Below, in pieces: positions 52,525 through 60,743 of a stretch of DNA of 64,000 bases; position 1 is the stretch's first letter, and each line of letters starts with the position of its first letter. The notes beneath the pieces are model-generated. The model was not told the DNA's origin, did not search any database, and worked only from the letters and a program-made list of their open reading frames with translations. Made by a program: the position numbers and the translations under genes. The stretch comes from Hyphomicrobiales bacterium 4NK60-0047b. GTDB lineage: Bacteria; Pseudomonadota; Alphaproteobacteria; Rhizobiales; HXMU1428-3. The stretch covers positions 1 through 64,000 of the forward strand of contig BAABWY010000007.1 in NCBI GenBank assembly GCA_040367435.1, given 5' to 3'.

Positions 52525-52908
52525 TTATTGAGATAAGCTTGATAGTTTTAATCGAGAGTCAATTATTGTGATTGTTTCAGCCGCTTTATTACATACGATA
52601 CTTAAAGACTTACCTTTGAAGGTATCAATACGAGTCATATTCTTTGGAGTAAGTCTGATTTTTAAACGAGAGGCTTTTAAATATTCCCGTCCTGTCGTTG
52701 CATTTGCTTCTCCAAGCATCAATGTTAACTCACATTCTCCGGCCTTTGGATAGAAATATGCTGTGGCACGTTTTGTACCAACCACAAAGCTCATACCATT
52801 ACCTGGTTCTAATGTTACACTCTCATCTGCTGTAGATACGGTTGCTGTGCTAGTGAATATAATTGAGGTCAGTAGCGCAACGATTGGAATAACCTTAAAT
52901 TGTTTCAT
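52525..52908 (-). CDS. Small exported protein of unknown function
   Basis: A 127-aa protein from ATG 52908, which has AGAGGTG upstream; an earlier in-frame start lacks a signal peptide. Signal peptide: FKVIPIVALLTSIIFTST. Mature part is beta-rich, with two cysteines (GECELTLMLG, SIVCNKAAETI) that may form a disulfide. No family recognised. It stands alone. Confidence 0.55.
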   Translation of the reverse strand: MKQFKVIPIVALLTSIIFTSTATVSTADESVTLEPGNGMSFVVGTKRATAYFYPKAGECELTLMLGEANATTGREYLKASRLKIRLTPKNMTRIDTFKGKSLSIVCNKAAETITIIDSRLKLSSLSQ

Positions 52909-53715
52909 AGATGCACCTCTAAAATAGATTGTTGTAAGAGAATATCTTAAAAATAGATTGTTAAGAGGATATCGGCACTTCATCGATTTGTTAGATCAAT
53001 TACTAAAGAATTCAACCTACGACCTCTGCAATCAGTTCATAACACAGAGAAGGTTAAACCTGTTTTTTTGATTGAGCTAGAGAGATTAAAGCATGACAGC
53101 TATGTTCCAATTTCATGCGTGATCGTCATTTCGATTCCGAGTAGCTGTTATAGTTTATTGTAAAGTCTATCGTCTAATCATATAGACGGCCCTTTCGATC
53201 TTTAAGAAAACAGCGCTCTTATTTTGCATCTGAAACATGCTATTTTTTTAGATCATTCTAACTCTATTATTTTTATTTTTGTAAATTGTTACCTTCTTTC
53301 CAACGCACTATTGCCACGATTTTTTGTTTTTTTGACTTGTTCAATTTCACAGGCTGACGCCATAAATTAAACGCCATTCAGAAATATGAAAATTTTCTGG
53401 CCAGGTTGGTCATCTTACGTTCAGCTATTGAACGTTAGTTTGTTTGAAATCAACCTGAGCATTCTTTTTTGATTGCGCTTCAGATGCCTTTTTTGCTGCC
53501 CCCTTCAGGTTGCCCACCAGCAACCGGGACAAAGCATCCGCGCTTTTTTATCTGCGCTTCAGATGCCCACAAAGCATCCGCGCTTTTTTATCTGCGCTTC
53601 AGATGCCCACAAAGCATCCGCGCTTTTGACCTGCGCTTCAGATGCCCACATAGCATCCGCGCAAAACTAACACAGAGATCTAATTTTGAGTTGCACACAT
53701 TAGGGAGCAAAAAAC
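52909..53715. other. Gene-free region with REP-like repeats
   Basis: About 800 bp. The first 550 bp show no gene or repeat. The last 190 bp (53473-53662) hold a group of REP-like hairpins. Confidence 0.5.
53473..53662. repeat. Group of REP-like hairpins, one nested inside another
   Basis: GATGC-type copies lie at 53552-53583, 53593-53623 and 53632-53662 (GCGCTTCAGATGCCCACAAA then GCATCCGCGC). Before them, the left half GCGCTTCAGATGCC (53476-53489) and the right half CAAAGCATCCGCGC (53530-53543) are separated by a complete GGTTGC-type unit (CTTCAGGTTGCCCACCAGCA then ACCGGG). A repeat has therefore been inserted in the loop of an older one. Confidence 0.85.
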
Positions 53716-54456
53716 ATGAAACTTAATCTATCCATTAAATCACTTGCCTCTTTCAAAACACTGGCAATGGCCGCTGGCCTTGCTTGCCTTTCAGCTGGTA
53801 CGGCTTATGCCAAAGACTTACCAAACCTTTTCATCATCGAGGAAGAATCCAGCATACAGTTTGTTGGCTGTGATAAGAAAGAACCGCTTTTTAAAGGTAT
53901 TATTGCTGTTAAGAATGATGGTGGTGGCCGTGCCAAGCGACTTGTTGTGACACCGCTCTTGGCTGTGTATGTGCCAACTGCGCTTGATATCAAACATGAA
54001 GTCAGATGGCTTAATTCTTTTGCCCCTGGTGAAATTCAAACGAAAAATTTTGCAGCCGGTAAAGGCACAGTTAAACGTGGCCGTAATTTTACACCTCAAG
54101 TGACACGGATTAAAAACTTTGATGCGAAATCAGTTAAGTTCCAACAAAAAGCTCTTTATGTGCTTGGCTATGGACCGAAGGATTTTGATGGTGTTAAAGG
54201 CCCGATTACACGCGGCGCGATTAAAAAATTCCAAAAAGACCTGGGCAACAAACGTACGGGCACTTTAAGCCGCGGCGAAACTTACACTCTAGTGCGCCGT
54301 GCTTCTCAAGGTTTAATCGATGCGGGCATCTTTAAGACAGAAGTGAGAGATAATCCTGTGACCGTATATGCGGTGGTTGACCCGTATAACAAAATTCAAG
54401 AAATTGACGAAACAGATAATATTATGGTTCGTAAGTTCAACATCAACTGCGAATAA
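53716..54456 (+). CDS. Exported peptidoglycan-binding-domain protein
   Basis: A 246-aa protein with a signal peptide (LAMAAGLACLSAGTAYA). The N-terminal part (about 30-135) and the very end (VVDPYNKIQEIDETDNIM) resemble the CARDB-type immunoglobulin-like fold used for cell adhesion. Between them is a PG_binding_1-like segment, VLGYGPKDFDGVKGPITRGA and IKKFQKDLGNKRTGTLSRGE (about 155-195), which binds peptidoglycan. It probably acts in the periplasm or cell wall. Not seen with partners. Confidence 0.75.
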   Translation: MKLNLSIKSLASFKTLAMAAGLACLSAGTAYAKDLPNLFIIEEESSIQFVGCDKKEPLFKGIIAVKNDGGGRAKRLVVTPLLAVYVPTALDIKHEVRWLNSFAPGEIQTKNFAAGKGTVKRGRNFTPQVTRIKNFDAKSVKFQQKALYVLGYGPKDFDGVKGPITRGAIKKFQKDLGNKRTGTLSRGETYTLVRRASQGLIDAGIFKTEVRDNPVTVYAVVDPYNKIQEIDETDNIMVRKFNINCE

Positions 54457-54473
54457 AAGAATTTTTTGATACC

Positions 54474-54501
54474 CCTTCAGTTGCCCAGCTGCAACCGGGG
54501 C
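54474..54501. repeat. REP-like hairpin copy
   Basis: CCTTCAGTTGCCCAGCTGCA then ACCGGGGC, a single copy with a changed loop, 15 bp after the exported protein gene. Confidence 0.6.
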
Positions 54502-54576
54502 TTAATGTCCCTTCAATTTTTAGGTGTATACTGCAGGTCATCTGAAGCACAGATATGATAACCGAAGGCTAAATAC

Positions 54577-54607
54577 CACCCTCTAAGAATTAGCTTCTTG
54601 GAGGGTG
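54577..54607. repeat. Hairpin upstream of the ankyrin gene
   Basis: CACCCTCTAAGAA and TTCTTGGAGGGTG pair along 13 bases with one G-T pair, with loop TTAGC. It lies just before the gene start and so could be a leader hairpin that influences translation, or a terminator of upstream transcription. Confidence 0.5.
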
Positions 54608-54641
54608 TAAGTTTAGGGTGAATAAAACAAGAGGAACTGTC

Positions 54642-56033
54642 ATGGAAATGTCATTACTCTCGGTGACTTACCAAAATAGAGATACTCTGATGGAAGAGCT
54701 CAAACCTCTATTGGATAAAGGTGAAAACCCTAACCACATAACAAAATACAATGAATCCCCTCTACGGGTTGCTTCCAATAATGGCCGTTTTGATGCGATA
54801 AAACTATTGCTTGAAAATGGGGCTGATGGCTCTCAGCTCGGCTGGTCAAATATTTTTCATGTTATTGCTTACGATACTATTGAACGCCTTGAAGAGGTGA
54901 TCACTGAAGGTTGTGATTTAGAGCACAGAGACTTTTGGAGTAGAACGCCGTTGTTATTTTCAATTCTTTTCGGAGACACGAATAAGACAGCTATGCTGAT
55001 AGAGGCGGGTGTTGATGTTACCGCGGTTGGGCGTTGCGGCAGAACGCCTCTGGCTTATGCAATTCAAAAAGATAACGTAGCCATGCTGAACTGGTTGCTT
55101 GAGCATGGTTTCAATCCTGAGCAAAGAGATGAATTTTGCAACACCGCTCTGATTGAGGCTTCAGAACATGGTGCGGTGAAATGTTCTAAGTCGTTAATTG
55201 ACAGGGGTGTGGATATATTCGCAGAGAACCATGTTCAAGAACAGGCAATAGCGGTTGTAAGCAATTTAGAAATTGTCACTGTGTTGGTCAAAGCTGGCTC
55301 TGACATCAATGACCTTCGCAAAGAAACACGGGCTAAGATGATGGGTTACAACGTTGATGAAGCCCCTGTTATTTCTGAAGAAGAGTATTTTAAAGGTAGA
55401 AATCGCGTCTTTGGAATATCAAACCCGGAACGTGCGAATAATCCTTTCTGGTTAGCTATGGTAAGATGCGGTGGGACGGCGTATCAGGCTGCCAGCAAGT
55501 TTGGTAAAAATCACGTCATAAACAAAAATGGTCCTAATTGGAGTTTTGATCGTTTTGGCAAATCGATTACACCTTTACCAGATGGACGTATCATTGAAAT
55601 TGCGGGAGAACATGAAGACCACTATGATCCTGACTTTTGCATTTACAACGATGTTTTTGTGCATGATGGGCAGGGTGATTGTGAGATTTATATTTACCCA
55701 AAAGACCTATTCCCCCCGACTGACTTCCATACGGCAACCCTCGTTGATGAGTGCATTTATATTATTGGCAACCTTGGCTATGGTGAAGATAGAAGACCTA
55801 GTTACACGCAAGCCTTTCGGTTGGATATAAATACACTGAAAATGGAACGAGTTGAGACCACCGGAGACATACCAGGTTGGATTAATCGTCATAAAGCTAA
55901 TTTTGATGGCAAATCAACAATCACCATTTCAGGTGGCAAATTGATAATCGATGACAACGGAAAAGAAGATTACATTGACAATGAGCACAGTTACTCGCTG
56001 TGCTTAAAATCAAGGAAGTGGAAGAGGCAATAA
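54642..56033 (+). CDS. Ankyrin-repeat protein with kelch-like C-terminus
   Basis: A 463-aa protein when started at ATG 54642, which has AGAGGAAC upstream. The N-terminal 220 residues contain ankyrin repeats (SPLRVASNNGRFDAIKLLLE, NGAD; TPLLFSILFGDTNKTAMLIE; TPLAYAIQKDNVAMLNWLLE, HGFNPEQRD; TALIEASEHGAVKCSKSLID). The C-terminal 180 residues have features of kelch propellers (ITPLPDGRIIEIAGEHEDHY, FHTATLVDECIYIIGNLGYG). No signal peptide. Both modules bind proteins, so the product may mediate interactions. Both types are also common in eukaryote-directed effectors, but there is no secretion signal here. Confidence 0.75.
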   Translation: MEMSLLSVTYQNRDTLMEELKPLLDKGENPNHITKYNESPLRVASNNGRFDAIKLLLENGADGSQLGWSNIFHVIAYDTIERLEEVITEGCDLEHRDFWSRTPLLFSILFGDTNKTAMLIEAGVDVTAVGRCGRTPLAYAIQKDNVAMLNWLLEHGFNPEQRDEFCNTALIEASEHGAVKCSKSLIDRGVDIFAENHVQEQAIAVVSNLEIVTVLVKAGSDINDLRKETRAKMMGYNVDEAPVISEEEYFKGRNRVFGISNPERANNPFWLAMVRCGGTAYQAASKFGKNHVINKNGPNWSFDRFGKSITPLPDGRIIEIAGEHEDHYDPDFCIYNDVFVHDGQGDCEIYIYPKDLFPPTDFHTATLVDECIYIIGNLGYGEDRRPSYTQAFRLDINTLKMERVETTGDIPGWINRHKANFDGKSTITISGGKLIIDDNGKEDYIDNEHSYSLCLKSRKWKRQ

Positions 56034-56085
56034 GGTATCTTCATTGATGACCTCAGCAAGTAACTAACTCTAACAGCACAAGCCT

Positions 56086-57909
56086 TTAATCACTTATGCG
56101 GATTTTTACATAGGTGCCTGGTGCTTCTTCGATTACTTTTAAATTGTGATCTCCAGGAATACGGGCTGGGACTTTTTTACCCCCGCGTCTTTTCGCCCAT
56201 TTCCCCCAGTCTGTCCACCATGAGCCTTTGTGCTCTTTCGATGTTTCAAACCATTCTTGAGCTGTTTCACATTTCTTGCTGTTTGTATGGTAACCGTATT
56301 TTTTCGCTTTTGGTGGATTAACGACACCGCCAATGTGACCAGAGCCACCCAGAACAAATTTCACTGGCCCTTTTAGTTTATGTACTGCTGGGTAACATGA
56401 GCGCCAAGGGGCAATATGGTCATCTTTGGTTGATAAAAAGTAACTTGGTGTTTTGACTTTTTCAATATCAATCGGAACACCATTTAACTCGAGCTCATTC
56501 TTTTTCATGAGACCGTTTTTTTTGTAAAAATTTCTTAAGTAGTAAATCAGCATTGATGCTGGTAGGCGCGTTGAATCTGAGTTCCAATATAAGAGATCAA
56601 AAGGAAGAGGCTCTTTGCCCAATAAGTAATTATTGACAACAAATGACCAGATAAGGTCATTTTCTCGCAATAGCGAGAACATGCCAGACATGTGGTGACC
56701 TTCAAGATAGCCCTTCTTGCCCATATATTCTTCCATGGCATTCAGCTGTTCATCATCAATGAAAATCGAGGCTTCACCAATATCAGTGAGGTCAACCATG
56801 GTTGTTAAAAAGGTTGCAGCTTTCACACGATTATCTTTTTTAGCCGCCATGTAGGCGAGTGTTGCAACACTAAGAATTCCACCAATGCAAAACCCTAAGA
56901 GGTTTACTTCTTTTTCACCGGTTGCTTCTTGAATGGCGTCGATGGCAGCAAGGGGCCCTTCGGTCATGTAATGTTCGAAAGATTTATGCGCCAAGTCTTT
57001 GCGTGGGTTGACCCATGAAATCACAAAAACAGTATGACCTTGATCAACTGTCCATTTAATCAGACTGTTTTTTTCCTGAAGATCGAGAACATAAAATTTA
57101 TTAATCCACGGCGGCACAAAGAGAATGGGTCTACGATGAACGGTTTTGGTTGTCGGTTCATATTGTATTAATTGAATTAGGTCATTTTGGAAAACAACTT
57201 TACCTTTTGTCGCCGCGATGTTTTCTCCAACCTTAAATGCATTATCATCAGAGGTGCTGATTTTTAGTTTGCCCTGGCCGCGCTCCAAGTCGCGTAATAA
57301 ATTTTCCATTCCACTAATCAAACAATCGCCACCAGTTTCCTGAACTTTTTTCAGAACAAGAGGATTGGTTGACGCAAAATTACTTGGTGAGATGGAATTT
57401 ACGAATTGGCGTGTATAGAATTTAGCTTTTGCATGACTTTCAGCGTCGATACCTTCCAGGTCATGAACGATATCATTCATAAATTTTGAAGTAATCAGAT
57501 ATGATTGTTTGATGAAATCAGACACCAAGTTTTCTGACCATGATGGATCAGCAAACCGTCTATCTCCATAGTCGGGACGAATAATCGGTTCAACATTTTC
57601 ACCGCTCATGCGCTCTAACATGGATTGCATCAACTGATAATTCTGCTGTGCAACATTTTGCATGATTGATTCATATTTCGCCGGATTTGCCATCATTTGT
57701 GCGCCGAGTTCCATAAAAGCACGGCCTGCGGCAAAGGGGTCGAAAAACTGGAAATCAGATCCTGAGGCCTGTTTTGTTTGTTTCGCCCAAAAATCGTTTA
57801 CCATTCTCTGGCTATGATCCATAACTGACGCCATTCTAGACGCCGCATCCTCTGACTTAAAATCAGGGGGCGTGAAGAGGTTGTTCATAGGATTTTCTTT
57901 AACAGTCAT
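56086..57909 (-). CDS. phaC: Class I polyhydroxyalkanoate synthase
   Basis: A 607-aa PHA synthase that polymerises hydroxyacyl-CoA into storage polyester. ATG 57909 follows AAGG; a TTG at 57924 is in frame. The lipase-like box is GFCIGG with catalytic Cys341. Further motifs are PPWINKFYVLDLQEKNSLIK, HTVFVISWVNPRKDLAHKSF (catalytic region) and KTPSYFLSTKDDHIAPWRSC, carrying Asp and His. The N-terminal domain (residues 10-160) is typical of the PhaC N family. Length fits class I (about 590-610). It is divergent from phaZ. Confidence 0.95.
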   Translation of the reverse strand: MTVKENPMNNLFTPPDFKSEDAASRMASVMDHSQRMVNDFWAKQTKQASGSDFQFFDPFAAGRAFMELGAQMMANPAKYESIMQNVAQQNYQLMQSMLERMSGENVEPIIRPDYGDRRFADPSWSENLVSDFIKQSYLITSKFMNDIVHDLEGIDAESHAKAKFYTRQFVNSISPSNFASTNPLVLKKVQETGGDCLISGMENLLRDLERGQGKLKISTSDDNAFKVGENIAATKGKVVFQNDLIQLIQYEPTTKTVHRRPILFVPPWINKFYVLDLQEKNSLIKWTVDQGHTVFVISWVNPRKDLAHKSFEHYMTEGPLAAIDAIQEATGEKEVNLLGFCIGGILSVATLAYMAAKKDNRVKAATFLTTMVDLTDIGEASIFIDDEQLNAMEEYMGKKGYLEGHHMSGMFSLLRENDLIWSFVVNNYLLGKEPLPFDLLYWNSDSTRLPASMLIYYLRNFYKKNGLMKKNELELNGVPIDIEKVKTPSYFLSTKDDHIAPWRSCYPAVHKLKGPVKFVLGGSGHIGGVVNPPKAKKYGYHTNSKKCETAQEWFETSKEHKGSWWTDWGKWAKRRGGKKVPARIPGDHNLKVIEEAPGTYVKIRISD

Positions 57910-58535
57910 GGTCGACCTTACCAATATTTTATCTATATATTTTTTTGCTCTTGATTCCTTAATAACTTCTTAAATTTTAGGCATAACCCATTATTATATA
58001 ATAATTTTTACATTGTACTGATTAGGAAAAGACACACTAAAAATCTTTCCAAAGTGATGAAGTTTCTTTCAGTAAATTTATAATTTTCATGAGCTGCACC
58101 TACAAAGTATTCATTTTTTGATTCATTTGATTATGGTAAATTCATATTTTTGATTTACGTGGTAAATGTAACACAAAGTTTGAGCAAAGCCTATTCTAGG
58201 TTGTGACAATTTTTCAAAATTGTTCATTAATTCCAATGCTTTATGCATCTGCAGCATTTTGCACTCGAATTTTGCAATTTTTCGTTTCTGCTTAAAATTT
58301 GTACAGCTATTAAACTTGACAAAATTGCTGCGATGCAGAAAATGTTTCGTTTGTACCATTGTAATTTAATATTTTATGGATAAGGTACTTAAAGCGAAAA
58401 ATTAGAATATTGACTTAGGGTTAGCCCCATATCTATGCTTCGTATGATGAACTTGTCTGTCTAAGTGTTTGTTTAAATTAATAATCTGCATCAAGAGAAT
58501 TTATATTTTAACTTATCTGAGAGGTCGCAAACCAC
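57910..58535. other. Regulatory region between phaC and phaZ
   Basis: About 625 bp between divergent PHA genes. It contains the PhaR-type site at 58328-58338 and a CTGCAG at 58250. A possible 78-aa leftward frame at 58123-58359 lacks codon bias and a ribosome site and is not accepted. Confidence 0.5.
58328..58338. promoter_or_regulatory. PhaR-type operator (CTGC-N3-GCAG)
   Basis: CTGCGATGCAG matches CTGCN3GCAG, the consensus of the PHA-responsive repressor PhaR as described for Paracoccus. It is within the phaC-phaZ intergenic region. The phaR gene itself is not in the window. Confidence 0.6.
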
Positions 58536-59813
58536 ATGCTTTATCATTTATATGAAATGAATCGCGGGCTATTTCATCCCGCTAGAATAGCAGCAAAATC
58601 TGGTAGCCTTCTCTTTAATTCGCCTCTTAACCCTGTTTCTCAAACGCCTTTTGGCCGTAGCGTTGCTGCTATGTGCGACGTTTTTGAACGCGCAACTCGC
58701 CAATATGGTAAACCACAGTTCGAACTTGAAACAACGCTCGTCGATGGAAAAAAAGTTGACGTGACTGAGAAAACCGTTTGGCGCAATGATTTTTGCCGTT
58801 TGCGTCACTTTGAAAGAGATGTTCCTCTTTCTGTCTCTAAAGCTTCACCTCGTGTACTGTTAATTGCACCGATGTCTGGTCATTATGCAACGCTTCTTCG
58901 CGGCACTGTCGAAACGTTTTTACCTCATGCGGAAGTGTATATTACAGACTGGGTTGATGCTCGGATGGTTCCAACATGTGCCGGCACGTTTGGACTTGAT
59001 GATTATATCACTTATCTCATCGATATGATGAAACTCTTTGGTGGTGATGTGCACACTGTTGCTGTTTGCCAGCCATCTGTTCCACTACTGGCAGCTGTTT
59101 CTCATATGGAGGCTGAGGGCCTTGATTATGTGCCCAACAGCATGACACTCATGGGTGGGCCAATTGACACCCGCATTAATCCAACAGCTGTGAATAAATT
59201 TCCGGAAGAAAAAGACATAAGTTGGTTTAGAGACCATTCCCTTTCTACTGTTCCATGGACATTTCCAGGTGGTGGGCGCGAAGTTTACCCAGGATTTTTA
59301 CAGCTCGGAAGTTTCATGGCAATGAATTACGATAGCCATGCAAAGTCTCACTCCGATCACTTTTTTGATCTGATTAAAGGTGATGATGAATCAGCTGAAA
59401 AACATCAAAGTTTCTATGATGAATATCTTGCTGTTATGGACCTTACATCTGAATTCTATTTAGAAACCGTAGAAAAAGTGTTTATTGAAAAACAACTGCC
59501 TCGCGGTTTGTTAAAATATAAAAATAGAAAAATTGATCCTGCTAAAATTAAGAACGTTGCTCTCATGACGGTTGAGGGTGAGCTTGATGATATTACAGGT
59601 GTTGGCCAATGTTCAGCTGCACTTGATCTTTGCTCAAATCTACCAAAGAAAAAGAAAACTCAATATGTACAACCTGGTGTTGGTCATTATGGAGTATTTA
59701 ATGGCTCACGGTTTAGAAAATTTATCTTTCCTGAGATTCATAAATTTATTAAATCTCATGAGCCATCGAAGATCAGCGCGAAGCGCCGTATTGGCTTGAC
59801 AGCAACATCATAA
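58536..59813 (+). CDS. phaZ: Intracellular polyhydroxyalkanoate depolymerase
   Basis: A 425-aa enzyme that mobilises PHA granules. The catalytic cysteine is Cys178 in VAVCQPSVPLL, the same position as in PhaZa1 of Cupriavidus (Cys183). The flanking HYATLLRGTVETFLPHAEVY and TDWVDARMVP motifs fit the family. The C-terminal histidine is in VQPGVGHYGVFNGSRF. No signal peptide, so it is intracellular. It is followed by a strong terminator and faces phaC across a common regulatory region. Confidence 0.93.
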   Translation: MLYHLYEMNRGLFHPARIAAKSGSLLFNSPLNPVSQTPFGRSVAAMCDVFERATRQYGKPQFELETTLVDGKKVDVTEKTVWRNDFCRLRHFERDVPLSVSKASPRVLLIAPMSGHYATLLRGTVETFLPHAEVYITDWVDARMVPTCAGTFGLDDYITYLIDMMKLFGGDVHTVAVCQPSVPLLAAVSHMEAEGLDYVPNSMTLMGGPIDTRINPTAVNKFPEEKDISWFRDHSLSTVPWTFPGGGREVYPGFLQLGSFMAMNYDSHAKSHSDHFFDLIKGDDESAEKHQSFYDEYLAVMDLTSEFYLETVEKVFIEKQLPRGLLKYKNRKIDPAKIKNVALMTVEGELDDITGVGQCSAALDLCSNLPKKKKTQYVQPGVGHYGVFNGSRFRKFIFPEIHKFIKSHEPSKISAKRRIGLTATS

Positions 59814-59830
59814 ATTTTTTTAAATTTGAA

Positions 59831-59868
59831 ATAAAAAAAGCAGCGCTAAGCCTAGCGCTGCTTTTTTA
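59831..59868 (+). terminator. Terminator of phaZ
   Basis: AGCAGCGCTA (59839-59848) and TAGCGCTGCT (59853-59862), loop AGCC, then T-run. A-run precedes it, so it could also serve the leftward phasin gene. Confidence 0.9.
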
Positions 59869-59904
59869 TGTCGTCATGACTTTATTGTTTTAGATTAATA
59901 CGTT

Positions 59905-60288
59905 TTATTTTTTTATTGATTTGCTTGCTAGACTGGTTAGCTCTTTTGCTTGAATAGTATAATCATCAAGCTGCTTGCTAACGAAATCCTTTTGGAGTTC
60001 AACCAATTCTGACATGTCAGTTACGTCAACTAACTTAGTTGCGAGTTCAAAACTTTTAGCAATGTTTGATTTTGTAAAATCTAATGCTTTTTTGTTTAGC
60101 TCGACAACACCTTCGTTATTTTTAAGAGCAGATGCTTCAATCACCGCTTCTTGAGCTTTTGTGATGGCTTCTAGAATATTTTCCTGTGCACCTTGAACCT
60201 CAGATATTTTTTGCCGAGCAAAGTCACGCGCTTGCTCAGCTGTTTGATTATCCAGATTCTTCCTTGATTTTGATGTCATGACTTTCAT
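59905..60288 (-). CDS. Phasin family protein
   Basis: A 127-aa helical protein. LDNQTAEQARDFARQKISEV and EASALKNNEGVVELNKKALD then SNIAKSFELATKLVDVTD match the phasin domain. Phasins coat PHA granules and control their size and number. It is beside phaZ, which supports the assignment. The first ATG could be 9 bases later (MTSKSRK). An upstream PhaR site is not obvious. Confidence 0.85.
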   Translation of the reverse strand: MKVMTSKSRKNLDNQTAEQARDFARQKISEVQGAQENILEAITKAQEAVIEASALKNNEGVVELNKKALDFTKSNIAKSFELATKLVDVTDMSELVELQKDFVSKQLDDYTIQAKELTSLASKSIKK

Positions 60289-60743
60289 CTTCCGATTTTA
60301 AAATTTAGATTTTCTGATTTGGTTTGGCGAGAAATCATTCTTTAATCCCATAAGACAAGCTGGGGAGGGATGTATTGATTTATCTCATTTTTAAATTCCA
60401 TAACCTGTCTCTTATCAATAAAAGATGATGGTTATACGAATTTAAGATTATTGAACGGCTCTGTAACCCCCTCAATATATAGAGAAATTTACCTTAAACT
60501 GGTTAATTTGTCGCCTCCTATTTTAGTCCATACCGTTTCTTACAAGGAGAGGAGGGTTTGGTTTTCGAATATTTCAAACTTTGATCAGTATGTGAAATTG
60601 ATAGAAAATTTGTGACTTTTTTTCTTAAGAGTAAGGTGAGAAAATTTAAAAAACTGATTCGAGATTTTGTGAATTAGGGAGCAAGAATTAGAAAAGGGAG
60701 GCCCTTAGAATTGAAAGCACTCCCGATTAAAATTCGATTTTGT
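60289..60743. other. Gene-free region between phasin and acyl-CoA synthetase
   Basis: About 455 bp. It should contain the phasin promoter near 60300. No gene, RNA or strong repeat is visible. Confidence 0.4.

Noticed and set aside
53469-53726. 85-aa reading frame
   Set aside because: Consists of translated REP-like repeats (repeated RFRCPHSIRA-like peptide).
58123-58359. 78-aa leftward gene between phaC and phaZ
   Set aside because: Poor composition, no ribosome site, and it covers a probable regulatory region with the PhaR-type site.
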